The notes: a model not told the origin generated them from the sequence alone. A stretch of 64,000 nt of DNA from Pomphorhynchus laevis (GCA_012934845.2 WNNJ02001990.1:1-64000), one strand, 5' to 3'. Shown: positions 45,364 through 56,880, counted from the stretch's first letter. A program made the numbers and translations.

Positions 45364-45640
45364 AAGTAAAATAAAAGTCAATTTTTATGAATTGATTAAT
45401 AAATAACAGAGGATGTTTAAGAATATAGATTAGATATCATCAGGAGGAATTGCTATGCTATCAGGTTTCCGTCCCTATTCCCCTACCCGACATAGCAGTG
45501 GGGCCAAATACGTGCTAATGCCGTATTTCCTCTTATTAAATTTAATTATATTGTAACTTATTCAAATCAAAGTACATTATTTATTATCCATATAACTATA
45601 TATCCATATATATTATCTATATAACTTATATCAAGTTAAA
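45364..45640. repeat. Dispersed repeat family, unit 1
   Basis: The unit contains TTTTTATGAATTGATTAATA, ATGCTATCAGGTTTCCGTCC, CGACATAGCAGTGGGGCCAA and AATACGTGCTAATG, and ends in the TATATCCATATATATTATC stretch. It has no ORF. Further copies lie at 45676-45960, 45985-46210, 52600-52740 and 59330-59405. Confidence 0.88.
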
Positions 45641-45675
45641 ATAAATATGATAAATAATATTAAACGATGATAATT

Positions 45676-45960
45676 AATATGCTAATTTCCGAAGTAAAAT
45701 AAAAGTCAATTTTTATGAATTGATTAATAAATAATAGACGATATATCAAAATAAGGATTATATGTCATCATGAGGAACTGTTATGTTATCAGGTTTCCGT
45801 CCCTATTCCCCTACCCGACATAGCAGTGGGGCCAAATACGTGCTAATGGCGTATTTCCTCTTATTAAATTTAATTATATTGTAACTTATTCTAATCAAAG
45901 TACATTATTTATTATCCATATAACTATATATCCATATATATTATCTATATAACTTATATC
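45676..45960. repeat. Dispersed repeat family, unit 2
   Basis: Nearly identical to unit 1 over about 280 bp and in the same orientation. The AAATACGTGCTAATGGCGTATTT block forms a small hairpin (AAATACG / CGTATTT), which is perfect in this unit. Confidence 0.88.
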
Positions 45961-45984
45961 AAGTTAAAATAAAATATTGAAATT

Positions 45985-46210
45985 TAAAATAAATAGTCAT
46001 TTTTATGAATTGACTAATAAATAACAGACGTTGTATCAGAATAAGAATTAGAGGTCATCAGGAGGAACTGCTATGCTATCAGGTTTCGGCCCATAACTCC
46101 TCTACCCAACATAGCAGCGGGGCCAAATACATGCTAATGATGTATTTCCTCTGATAAAACTATCTAGTATCTTATTCTAATACAAAGTATATTATTTATT
46201 ATCCAACCAT
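45985..46210. repeat. Dispersed repeat family, unit 3
   Basis: A more diverged copy of units 1 and 2: CTATGCTATCAGGTTTCGGC and ACATAGCAGCGGGGCCAAAT are still clear. It has the same orientation. Confidence 0.8.
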
Positions 46211-46269
46211 AAAAATTTTCCGCTTAAGAGATTAAATTTATTTTTAATAATATTTTATTGGTTCATATA

Positions 46270-46647
46270 TTAAACTATTTTCTGTTTAATTTTATTTTTA
46301 TAGTAACCTAGTTTAAAATATGTATCTATTAAATTATTTAAATGATTTTGAAGAAAGCCAATATCATTACATATTGTTGCAATTCTTAAAATTTCATTAT
46401 TTAATGTATTATATTTTATATTATATGGTATGCATGAATGCTCATGCAAAAATATGTTTCTTGTAAATTTAAATATGTCATCTTTACGATATAAATTAAT
46501 AGTAGTTTTAGTTAATGTTAATTTAATGTTCATATCTAGATATACACCTTCTTTATCATTAATATTGGTTTTGTTAAGAATAAGGCTTTCTGGATAAATG
46601 TGTTCACTAATTGAATAAAAATTATTAGAATCAAAAAGTTTTACCAA
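46270..46647 (-). mobile_element. Penelope-like element relic, RT C-terminal part
   Basis: An uninterrupted minus frame of 125 codons reads YPESLILNKTNINDKEGVYL, DMNIKLTLTKTTINLYRKDD, FKFTRNIFLHEHSCIPYNIK, YNTLNNEILRIATICNDIGF and KLGYYKNKIKQK. The pattern YP..L.LNKTN...FLD..I (here YLDMNI), then Y.KRDDF.F, then S.IP...Y....... R.ARIC and a GY...KL/I end is that of the region after the RT core in PLE proteins. The core RT and the nuclease are not next to it. Confidence 0.65.
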
Positions 46648-46676
46648 TATTTATTGCCAATAGCAATAAATATTAT

Positions 46677-46930
46677 GCCAATTCTTAAAATTTCATTATT
46701 TTATGTATTATATTTTATATTATATGGTATGCATGAATGCTCATGCAAAAATATGTTTCTTGTAAATTTAAACATGTCATCTTTACGATATAAATTAAAA
46801 GTAGTTTTAGTTAATGTTAATTTAATGTTCATATCTAGATATACACCTTCTTTATCATCAATATTGGTTTTATGAAGAATAAGTCTACCTGAATAATTTT
46901 TTTCATTTATTGAATAAAAATTGGTAGAGT
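46677..46930 (-). repeat. Second copy of the PLE fragment (tandem duplication)
   Basis: The block TTCTTAAAATTTCATTATTT through ATGCATGAATGCTCATGCAA, TACACCTTCTTTATCATCAA and beyond repeats 46384-46640 with a few changes and small shifts, in the same orientation. It is a direct duplication of about 250 bp of the PLE relic, about 300 bp apart. Confidence 0.85.
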
Positions 46931-47424
46931 TAATTATTCAAATTAAATTCGAATTAAATTATTCCAATAATATTCCAGTTAAATTAATGGAACCTTTCGT
47001 CTGCTATAACTTCAATTATATTGTTTCGCGTATTATGTCGATGATTCCCTTGGCTAGACGATCTCATTACGGTTTATAATGTGTCGAGCGGCTATTGTTT
47101 ATTAATTGCTTGTAGGACATAAAGTTCATTTTTGGAAACAAGATTTAAGGGCATGGTGTCGCGATCATCAACGTATAAATTATTAGAGCGAAAAATAGTT
47201 ATTGAGTAACAATCGTTTAGTAGCTATTTTTATTTTTTATACAAAAAATAAATATTTTTTTAAACCAGTAACTACGTTTGAAATTATAATTACTTTAAAT
47301 GAGTAACTAATTTCGTTTACAAAATGTTTTACTCTATGTGATTGTGAAATATATCTCGTTTAGATTATAATTTATTCTTAGTTAAATAAGAAATAATATT
47401 AATTAAACAAATAATATTTATATT

Positions 47425-47661
47425 ATGCAAGCAAGAAGAATTTTGGTTTTAATGAATATGTACAGACTTACAAGAGTGATGTGTTTCTGGTATTTCACGA
47501 TCTTTACAATCGTGCTCTATCTGTTTCTTCAAATTTATTTTTTCAATTTTGAAAAATACGAGGACAGATTTGAAATTCAAATATTTTCAACTTTGCGAAA
47601 CTTATCTGTTTGGCCTATCTATTTAGCGAAATTACACAACGTCTATCTTCTATTCTTATAA
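47425..47661 (+). CDS. Hypothetical ORF, 78 aa, one predicted membrane segment
   Basis: The frame MQARRILVLMNMYRLTRVMC is followed by a strongly hydrophobic stretch WYFTIFTIVLYLFLQIYFFNF (about residues 22-42) and a tail EKYEDRFEIQIFSTLRN. The layout of a basic N-terminus, one membrane segment, then a polar part would suit a type II membrane protein or a first exon of one. I recognise no family and see no supporting exon nearby. It may be chance in AT-rich DNA. Confidence 0.2.
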   Translation: MQARRILVLMNMYRLTRVMCFWYFTIFTIVLYLFLQIYFFNFEKYEDRFEIQIFSTLRNLSVWPIYLAKLHNVYLLFL

Positions 47662-47804
47662 ATTGACAGGAACGAATAAATTAGTTTTATTCTAAAAATT
47701 ACAATTCTGTTATCATCTTTAGGAAAATTATATAGGAAATTATTTGCAAAAGAAATTTTTTATGAAGGAAAATTATAAATAATTTTGAAGGAAAATTATA
47801 AATA

Positions 47805-47830
47805 ATTTCGATAGCAGTAGCTATCGAAAT
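47805..47830. repeat. Perfect palindrome, 11-bp arms
   Basis: ATTTCGATAGC-AGTA-GCTATCGAAAT. It is preceded by two tandem copies of a 23-24-bp unit GAAGGAAAATTATAAATAAT (about 47764-47810). Confidence 0.85.
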
Positions 47831-48004
47831 ATAGGACATTAACGTTTTGTTGTATTAAATAAAAATACTTTTCTTCGTTCCATAAAGATTTTATTTATAA
47901 AAGAAGAAAATGGATATTTTCAAAAATTAGATTTAGTGATCCCACATTCATGTAATTTTAAGTGTATGTTACGAAAATAATTTGATTTTTTTTGGGAAAT
48001 TTTC

Positions 48005-48145
48005 CATCGTACTTTGACGGGAAACCTCATTTCAAATCCGCTTTCAGCTATAATCATTCCACAGAAATCGCCTGCATAAAAGTTTACAACGATCTACTCA
48101 TTTTACGTGACAAGGCTCTATATAGTGTTCTTATCAATATGAGGC
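48005..48145 (+). mobile_element. Small LINE (B/G subfamily) internal RT fragment
   Basis: The frame HFKSAFSYNHSTEIACIKVY then NDLLILRDKALYSVLI equals the RT region around the AAFRSNHSTEIACLKVYNDL block of copy E and is closer to copy G (DKALYSVLI). It is truncated at both ends. It sits between two 24-bp direct repeats, AGAAGAAAATGGATATTTTC plus AAAA, at 47902-47925 and 48162-48185. Confidence 0.8.
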
Positions 48146-48189
48146 TTATTCTCTTGCAACGAGAAGAAAATGGATATTTTCAAAATGTA

Positions 48190-49880
48190 AAATTAATAAA
48201 TATATCTATCGAAATATTGTAATTTTAGAAATAATACTAATTTCTTCGTTGCTTTAAATTTATAAAAAATTCAACAAACATTTTTTACTTCATATTTCTC
48301 AATAATCGATATAATAAAATAACAATATTTATAATTTATTTATAATTTTTTAGATTATATAAAATAATCGATATTATATTTGATTTTATCGTCGCAGTCG
48401 TCATTATTTAAATGCTATAATTAAATTGTCGTTGATTTGTTGTTTGAAATTAATTATAGAGTATTCACAACGTTTCATAGAACAATTATCAATTTAATTT
48501 TAATTGGAAAATAAAAATTCTACTTTTCCTTCATTTTTGTGCTTTTTAATTTTTTCAGTGAAATTTACATAATGATAGCACATTATACACCTCTTTGCTC
48601 TAACTTGTTTTCAGTGACATATATGTTACTGTTGAGAAAGACAATAGGTGATATTGCACGTGCATAATTTCTTATGAATGCGAAGGTAATTTAAAACATC
48701 GCTACACAAATTGTATCCCTGTGAATTTAAATGAAAGAAATTTAATGTAATGTGAATCGTAGTTATTTTGTATCTGTAAGTTATTAAATTATATTATAAT
48801 TTGACATTTATATTTATTTAATTATATTTAACATTTATAATTATATTAAATACGTAGACTCTGTTAGCTGATCTGATTATTTAAAATATTGATTATCTAA
48901 ACAGCATTTTAGTTAAATTTTAATCAAGCAGATTATGTATCTACTTGATTCGCAAGTTTCTATTTATGATAAATTTATAAAACAAATTCGAAGAGCTCCC
49001 GTAAGTATAAAGAGACATTTAGGAGAAATAATTTGTATTTATTTTAAACCAACACATTTAGTTGGGAAAATTGGGTTATTTTAAATTATATGTAACTTTA
49101 TTTCACGATCATTACTTTTATTTTGATGGAACACCATCATCACATCGAAATCTAATCGATCCTCATATATCCATGTTTTTAAAATTTCAATATTAATTTT
49201 AATTCGTTGTTTGATTGCAAGTTTATTTTTTTATTAAAGTTCATTTACAATACAAGGCTACATTAAATTTTTCAATACAAGGTTTGAGAATTATATAGCG
49301 TTTGCTTTATGTGAAGGCATTTAACCGCTTTATGATTTATTTACCTTCGAATTCTAATATAATTTGGTTCTATGACCGACACTTGAGTAATTACCATTAT
49401 TAAAATTGATGATAAAGTATTTAATTATAATTAACAGATTTTAATTAATAATTATTAAAAATATTTATTAAAATATCTTTAATATATTATGCCACAATAT
49501 TAATGTAATATTACATTAATATTAACAGGATTATTTCTTATATTTAGCACAGATAAGATAAGGATATCATTGGTGCAGGTGATCCTTTGATGGATTATTT
49601 TATTTATTTTGTCAATTTTGTTAGATAATATTAGGTGATTTCACAGCAGTAACCAGTTATGGTATCATTCCTTCATTACTTTCAATTTTATCCACCGGGA
49701 TATCAGTATGTCAGACTAAAATTTTGCATGTTGTGAGTCAAGATGTATAAAGTTGAAAGTAATGGAGGAATTATCGCAATAAACTCTAACTGACAGGTTT
49801 AAAAACGTCATAAATTTTGTCAAGAAGACGCTTACAAATGAAAGATTTCATTGAGTTTCGCTACAATGAGGAAAAATATG
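48190..49880. other. AT-rich region, nothing recognised
   Basis: No ORF of note. Runs of A/T with short inverted pieces such as the TTAATATTAATGTAATATTACATTAATATTAA-like fold near 49500. Confidence 0.4.
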
Positions 49881-50760
49881 GAACATTGAGAAGAAGAGTT
49901 TTCATGAAAGAAGATTTTTGGAGGTGACGCGGGATTCAGTAAGTGTAGGAAGATGTAGATAAGAAGGTGAGTTTAAATAAGGAGTCCAAAAGGAATACCA
50001 AAGTTGCAAAATAGAATGCGATTTTTTATAGTTAGCGAGTTGAGTTTAGAGAGCCAAAATAAAATGTGATCAAAACGGAGGAGGCGAAAAAAAGTATGTC
50101 CAAGTACGAATGTGGTGTACTTAAGCAATCTTGAAGAAAAATATATATGTTATTAAAATGGCAATTGTAGATATACACATACTTATAACTCCACCATATT
50201 ACAAATTTACAGTTTCACAACACAAATTAATACAAGAAAAGAACAAAATTATAATCAATGCCAATAGGTTGATGTTGATATGTGGGATAGTGTAGAAGAG
50301 TTTAAAAGAGTAAATAATTGAATCAATTATTAAGAGGTAATAAAGAGATGATACTGTGGTTGAAGGATGGAAATGAGGCGGTTGAGCGGATTGCGAAGTC
50401 AATATATTCCAGCGGCAATAAAAACGGAACGGCGGCCACAGTTTGAGGAAAATGACGGAACCTTGAGAAGAGTCTCATGAATGAAAATTTATGGAAGAAG
50501 AGTCTCATGAATGAAAATTTATGGAGGTGATGTAGGATTTATAAAGTGTGGGAATATGCAGGTACGAAGGTGAGTCTGATGAAAAAAAGTCGAACAGTGA
50601 TGCAACGCGACTCTTAGTTTCTAGTGAACGTCCATCATGGCAAAGATCAACGTCTGTGAAGTTCCTTATGTCGAGACCAGATTCCATAATGTGTCGCGAT
50701 TGGGCTTTTACATGTGTGACATATTCTATGCGGAGCAATCACAATGTGCCACGTTAGCGT
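49860..50760 (-). repeat. Two related decayed segments, unclassified coding relic
   Basis: Segments at 49870-49975 and 50450-50580 share GAGAAGAAGAGTTTTCATGA / GAGAAGAGTCTCATGAATGA-type text and GGAGGTGA...GGATT...AAGTGT. On the minus strand they give parallel peptides, SPSYLHLPTLTESRVTSKN and SPSYLHIPTLYKSYITSINF. Upstream of the second, QSRHIMESGLDIRNFTDVDL is open (50738-50505). They look like two decayed copies of one coding repeat, but I cannot name the family. Confidence 0.45.
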
Positions 50761-50936
50761 TGGCTGGTAGATCTAATTTATCATTTAATTAGAAGATAGA
50801 ATGATGAAAGAGGAACATGTATGTGAGACAGAAGCAAAGAAGAATATATCGTTTGTAAGTGGGACGACAATTTGTTTTATTTCATAATATCTGTAATATA
50901 TGAAAAAAGTTAATAATGAATACCATAGCACTTTTC

Positions 50937-51265
50937 TTATATATAGGAAATTTCCGTTAAAGTTACTTTAGTCATCTTTTTACCCGAGCTACTCGATAAC
51001 CGGCAAACTTTCAGTTTATTCGTAGCATCGTTTTTGGAAGCAGCAAGAAGTAAGATAGGAAAGAGTTGGGAGCATTGAGGTACACTCGTAATAGGGTAGA
51101 ACTGACGTGCATTAGGGTCGTCTTCATATAAGAAGCGCTTGATATACAGCAATATCTCAACCCTGTTGACAATTCTCGTAGACAAGCCGAATGATCTGAG
51201 AGAAGAGATAACAAAGAAAATTGAGATGCGATTAAATAAACGGGAAAATCAACGAAAACAGCCAC
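50937..51265 (-). mobile_element. Jockey-like LINE fragment (RT), second copy
   Basis: The minus frame RIVNRVEILLYIKRFLYEDD followed by PNARQFYPITSVPQ matches the RT of the LINE at 54250-56880 (RIVNRVEILFYTNRFFYEDD, PDARQFYPITGVP) around the G-V-P-Q box. It is short and broken. Confidence 0.75.
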
Positions 51266-51807
51266 AGCAAGGTGATAGATGTGTTGTTATCAATTTTGAT
51301 TTCGCTAAACAGCCAATTGTACTATATGTTCCGTGTCATATTTGCTCATCTCGTTTTGGTCATATTCAATCGCACAATCTATGGAATAATCACTTTTCAG
51401 TAAACGATAGCCACATTTGCTACTTTAAAATATTCATGTTTTTATTCGAAGTTAATTAAATCAGTTCAATCAGGCAGTTTAATTTGAAGTTATTACATTG
51501 CTTTCAATTAGTATCATACCAACATTTAATGTTTTGTAAGTCGGTGATCGAAACTATTTCTGGGTTTTAAATCAACTATTTGCGGTTAAGGTTTTTTATT
51601 TGGGATTATTAAGAATAATAGGATTCGAATTTTTAAGGACTTTCAGTGATTGATATTCCCATTTGCCACTATAAAAATATTTTCGTTAACAAAGTAATCT
51701 ACTTTGTTTTGTTTTTCCTTCAGAATATATTGTTTTGTTTTATGCGGCTAGCGTAATATGAAAATATTAACATTTTATAAAAAATTTTAATATTAAAATA
51801 TTAAAAT

Positions 51808-51847
51808 TTACGTGGTGTTAGTTATTATAATAACTCACACCACGTAA
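51808..51847. repeat. 40-bp near-perfect palindrome
   Basis: TTACGTGGTGTTAGTTATTA pairs with TAATAACTCACACCACGTAA with one mismatch and no loop. GTGTGAGTTA appears once more just downstream (51851-51860). Confidence 0.9.
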
Positions 51848-52599
51848 ATGGTGTGAGTTAATTGCCACAAATAAGTAAGGTATGCTGCATCTAATCCAAA
51901 CAATGAAGTAATGTAATTCAGATGATATTCTGATTATAATGATAAAGATATTATTACTAATATTTAGACTGATGCATGTCCATATATCGTGTGCCATGGA
52001 TTATTCGGGAGTAGGATGGAACGCATTGTCATGGACGTGTGGATATTAAACTCAAATGATTCAACGTACTTACCGAAGTCCACACGAGCATGTTTCGAAT
52101 ATCACGAACATTAAAACGATCTAAATATGAAGCACGCATACGTGAGATATATCATAATTATTTTGTTACTATCGTATTTTCAGCAATCGACGGAGCAGGA
52201 AAAGAGGCACAGTCTGTCGTAAATGCGATTGCTTCAAAAATTAGCAGCAATCAAGAAAGAAGATACTCTAAAGTGGTCATATGGCTTTGATCAATATTGA
52301 GCATTGTAATGCATAGTCCATATCGCAGAGCATGCTTGCACATCCATCAAAGCGAGGAAATCTTTTTAGTATTACAAAAGAAAACATCACGCAAATTTCT
52401 TATGACTAAAGACAATTCACTGATAAATTCTAAAACACTTATATTAAGAGGCTCGTTTGAGGGAACCCTGCACTTATATATATTTTATAACAATAATTTA
52501 CTTTAAAAATATTCTTACAAATATTATATTACTAATATAATATTACAGTATAAGATTTTTAATAATTTATATCCAGTCAAAATTTAAAATTGAAATTTA

Positions 52600-52740
52600 A
52601 ATAAAAATTAATTTTTTATGAATTGACTAATAGATAACAGGCGATGTATCAGAATAATGATTATATGTCAACAGGCGGAACAGTTATGCTATCAGCTTTC
52701 GTCCCCTATTTCTTGACCCAGCATATTCAGCTTTTAAATC
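52600..52740. repeat. Dispersed repeat family, unit 4 (partial)
   Basis: TTTTTTATGAATTGACTAAT, GGCGGAACAGTTATGCTATC and a decayed GACCCAGCATA block match units 1-3 near 45.4-46.2 kb, in the same orientation. Confidence 0.75.
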
Positions 52741-53990
52741 CTTAATGATTGGCATTAAAAATTTAATTTTAAATTTTTAATGCTTAAACTGGAAATTTAC
52801 AAACGCATATTGACAATTATTATTTACTATTTACAATTTCATTTATAAATGAAATAAAATTTAAAAATAATTATATTATTCTGATTTATAATTTAATCAG
52901 ATTCTTTGTCTGCGAACAATTATTTGGCAAGAGCCGCCTATTAACTTTTTCATCATGTAATACATTTTGCTACATAATTAAAAAGCTTTTAATGCCAAAT
53001 TTCGATAATAAAAGACATATTTCATTATACTTTCAACTGGTCTACTCTTTTAATGTTTCCCGAGATTTTGTATTTAATCAGTACATTTAAAATCGAACTA
53101 AATGATAATTTGATCATCATAACAAGTGCAAGATTACATAATTACATATTAATGAATTTGAACCGCATTTAAGAGGTTCTTAAAATGCGTATACCGTGTA
53201 ACTTTATCGAGTATTGTCTTCTAGAAATAGAGGATTGAGTATACCAACGATTAAAACCATATTTCTTAATGACAAACACTAGTACGGTTTAACTTCATCG
53301 AGTTGTTAAAAACGTTATAACAACGTCTTTAGATTAAAAACGTATATAGGATTTCATGACTATCTTCATTATGGGGCATTTACTATAATTTATCAAACGC
53401 ATATGTGCACAGAAATACATAATCAAGAATAATTTATATTGTATTATTAATTATTGCATGGTCAGATGAATCGTGTCACCTCGTGAAAAAGATATATCAT
53501 TTTATGTTGATAACAATGTCTACAAGATTAAAATAAATAATTTATGAAATTAACTCGTTAAAAATTAACGTTAAAAATATTAAAAGAGGATGTTAAATTT
53601 ACTAATTAAATTTAATTATAAAAATTTAGTAAAATATAGTTGGTAATTAGTTATTTAAATTAGTAATTTAATCACTTATTCCAATTAATTATTTTCTATT
53701 TAATGATTAGTAGTTAATTGAAATAAATGACAATTAAATTTTATTTATCTTTGAACTATAAAGTAAACTATATAGCAGTGAACTATGTAGCAGTTAACTA
53801 TAGTGGAAAAAATTGATTTCCACGATGCATTTTACCAATTATTTAATCAAAAAAATAAACGCGAACAGCCATTGACATACGAAGTTTTTGTTTGCCGACC
53901 GTAATCCTTAGTGTGAGGATTTTTGTGTTAAAATGCTCTTTTGTAAAATCTAGGTGGATGTGAGTACTCCGTATGGGCTGTGTATCGTCA
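52741..53990. other. AT-rich region, nothing recognised
   Basis: No convincing ORF or structure. The last 150 bp may belong to the 5' end of the Jockey-like LINE. Confidence 0.35.
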
Positions 53991-54008
53991 CTTTACGGTA
54001 TCATAACT

Positions 54009-54239
54009 ATAAGATTTTCTTAATAAAATTAAACAAGGGAATAAAGAAGTCACAGAAAATAAATAAATCATCCAGACAGAAAACGCAAGAAGCAGTCAGG
54101 AACTTCGTAGTAGTGTTCCATCTAAGTTACGGCATCAAATCCAGAGGGATCTGAGCCCTCCAGCAAATCCAACACGCCACTCTACGACTGAACAACCCGG
54201 GGTCTTTCACCCCACCTCGAAGAGCCCAGTCGGGGCGGA
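54009..54239 (-). mobile_element. 5'-truncated 3' end of the Jockey-like LINE, with a 10-bp target duplication
   Basis: The minus strand of this 231-bp block is about 90% or more the same as the last 230 bp of the neighbouring LINE (56650-56880), including GGGTGAAAGACCCCGGG, GTTCAGTCGTAGAG and GAACACTACTACGAAGTTCC. It is bounded by TATCATAACT on both sides (53999-54008 and 54240-54249), a clear target-site duplication. It is therefore an independent, very short, 5'-truncated insertion in reverse orientation, and it fixes the 3' end of this LINE family. Confidence 0.88.
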
Positions 54240-54249
54240 TATCATAACT

Positions 54250-56880
54250 CCTTTTGTTTTCAACGTGCATCTTAGCAATCTATTGAATAAAAAATGGGTG
54301 AACAAGTAAGTACAATCGGTGCTTCAAAGATAAGTGATAATTCAAGCAAAATGGCTATTCAAAAGGTATTCCGACGATTTTTTCTGATATTCAAGGTAAG
54401 TAAGTGATTTATTGTCTGTAAATCAGCCGGGACTGGGGCTACTCCCCCAATCCCCAAATTGAAGAATTTGGTTGTTGTATCTTTAACCCAGCCACAAGAA
54501 AGGCACAAGTTATTTAATATTTTTCTACGACCATTAGTTAACAACTATACGGATCAAGTTATTTTTAATTCTGTTAAACATCATGAATCGGAAATTAAGA
54601 CTTCCTTCGCTACATGCGATTTTGCTAAGGAGTATGAAGGATTCTATAACTCAAATTTAAAGCAATTTGGTACGTTACAAACCGATTCATGCCTCTTTAA
54701 AAATTAATAATATACCTCCGCACTTAGAGGGTAAAGATGTAGAATCACTCAAACGGGTATACAAATTATCAAGTTTCCAACCTGTTAAGAGTAAAAATGG
54801 TTTTCCTTTATCAATTGCTTTTTGTTCGTCGTCGGTGGATCATGCAGAAATTCTCGCGAACTCCGTGTTTAATCCATTTCTCGGCTGCAATCTTAAATTT
54901 ACCGTACTTGATGCAGACGATCTAACTTACCCCCCACTGCAATGTATACCATCAGTGGGGTCATTGGAGCTCTAGTTACCCCAACAAAAAATCCTGTGGA
55001 GTATGTAGCCTTGATTCCTGTCAAAGCTTAGTTAAGGGTGAGAAATGCGGGGCTGCCCCCTTATGTTCTAACTGCGCCAGTGATCACCCAGCATGGTTCC
55101 GCAAATGTTCCGTCTTTAAGAACTATAGGATGAAGGATGATGCAAGCTTCTCCACATCAGCTTCAAGAATGTTCGACAAGGATATCCTCTTGAGAGTCTT
55201 ACCGAATTTAATTCCTACCTCTCTTCGCAAGCTTCCGCGATACTTTCGACTACCGACAAATGTCGTATTTTCAGTCCCACTCCGACAAAACTCAAGACCT
55301 TAGCGTATATGATCCGTCTTCATAATCTCTCCATACAGTCTTCCTTCTGGAAGATATTCAAGAAGGAGAATGTTGTCTATTGGAAGGATAGAGCTTTGGG
55401 CTGAGTTGAAAAAATAAGTCTCGACAAAGTTTTGGAGAAGTTACTATCCCTGCATAATTACGGAGCCACTCAATCACCTCAACCAATCCCACATTGGTGA
55501 AACTAGGAGTAGGGTATATTTGTCTCAGATAACCTTAACTCTTGGGGACCTCTTCCTGGCACCTACAAATCCGTCGCGCCAATCTCTTCTCGTGTCTGTC
55601 AGCTTTTGACAGCCGAACAAAGAAGAGAAGTAGCCGTCACAATGCTATTAGCCGCCCCATCCGATGTGGTTGGCATCAATATTAGTAGACGAATATTTTT
55701 ACAAAAAACAATCCGGTCTCATGTCCTAAAGACCTGCGGCCCATTTCGATTCAAAATTCCCTCGTCTCGATCTACAAAAAGCGCTCGCTTGTAGAATCTG
55801 CGATCATCTGAATAGGCAAAATTTTATCCCACCGAGTTTCCATGGGTTCGTCAAAGGTCGCTCGGTCCATTCAGCAGTAGATGAAGTGCATCAGTTCTGC
55901 CAGGAAAATAACAAAGAGACTTTCATTCCCTGTCATCTCTTATCTCAGGTCCCACGGGTTGCCTGCGAGAATTGTTAACAGGGTGGAGATACTGTTTTAC
56001 ACCAATCGATTCTTTTATGAGGACGACCCTGATGCGCGTCAGTTCTACCCTATTACGGGTGTGCCCTAAAGACCCCCTCTTTCTCCTATCTTGTTTCTTG
56101 CTGCCTCCATTGAACTTTAAGATATTTAAACGCGAACAACGTCTCGTGGTATACGCTGATAATACCACAGCCCTGTTCTCTGAACGCAGGTGCAAAGACG
56201 TAGTCTCGGACATCAGCCGTTTCTTTTTAAGATTAAAAGACCAGTTAACCAAGTCCAATTTTATTTTAAACACCGCCAAATCGCAGTTGGTTGTCTTTCA
56301 TGGCACTTCTGCAACAAAGCGAAAAGTTAAGAAATTAGCACTCTCTGCCCTCTTTTCCATTTTGACTAATACACCACTCCCTGTCTTCACGAGTCGAGTA
56401 AAATACCTGGGATTCACCGTTACGGTGAACTGGTCGGCGAAAGCTGACCTGGATATATTTAAGCGTATCCTGAAGAGAGCTAGGTGGGACCTGAAACGAG
56501 TCCAGCATATGTTATTGAAATGGAAAACTCAGGTGCGCCTCTGTAGCACTTGGGCTGTATCAGGATTAGTCTTCTTTTCTAGAGGACGTCCCTCTGAGCA
56601 AAGGCCAAGTTTTCTTAAACTTCTTGTCTCCTGTTTACCCAGCATAGTCCGCCCCGACTGGGCTCTTTGGGGGGTGAAAGACCCCGGGTGGTTCAGTCGT
56701 AGAGCGGCGTGTTGGATTTGCTAGAGGGCTCATATCCCTCTGGATTTGAGGCCGTAACTTAGATGGAACACTACTACGAAGTTCCTAACTGCTGTTTGCG
56801 TTTTCTGTCTGTATGATTTATTTATTTTTTGTGACTTTTTTTATTTCCTTGTTTAATTTTTATTAAGAAAATGTTATTAT
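54250..56880 (+). mobile_element. Jockey-like LINE (ORF1 with zinc knuckles + RT), decayed
   Basis: ORF1 remnants are at 54295-55310: NNIPPHLEGKDVESLKRVYK, then a CX2C/CX4H-type cluster CGVCSLDSC...LCSNCASDHPAWFRKCSVFK as in gag-like Jockey ORF1. The RT is at 55560-56720: FHGFVKGRSVHSAVDEVHQF, RIVNRVEILFYTNRFFYEDD, a Y-A-D-N box in LVVYADNTTALF where YADD is expected, TAKSQLVVFHG, VKYLGFTVTVNWS, and a PDWALWGVKDPGWF end. I find no apurinic endonuclease between ORF1 and RT, so it was deleted or the copy is a shortened form. Frames change several times. Confidence 0.78.

Noticed and set aside
51139-51459. 106-codon plus-strand ORF
   Set aside because: Its first third is the reverse frame of the Jockey-like RT fragment, and the rest has no recognised feature.
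52090-52506. Two adjacent ORFs (66 and 69 codons) as a gene or nuclease
   Set aside because: A faint resemblance to PLE linker wording was not supported by cysteines or by a YIG motif.
54130-54250. tRNA or rRNA fragment suggested by GC-rich text
   Set aside because: It is the complement of LINE ORF2 coding sequence at 56640-56730.
53999-56880. Terminal inverted repeats of a DNA transposon
   Set aside because: The left arm has its own 10-bp target duplication and is the 3' end of a LINE in reverse, and the body encodes a reverse transcriptase.
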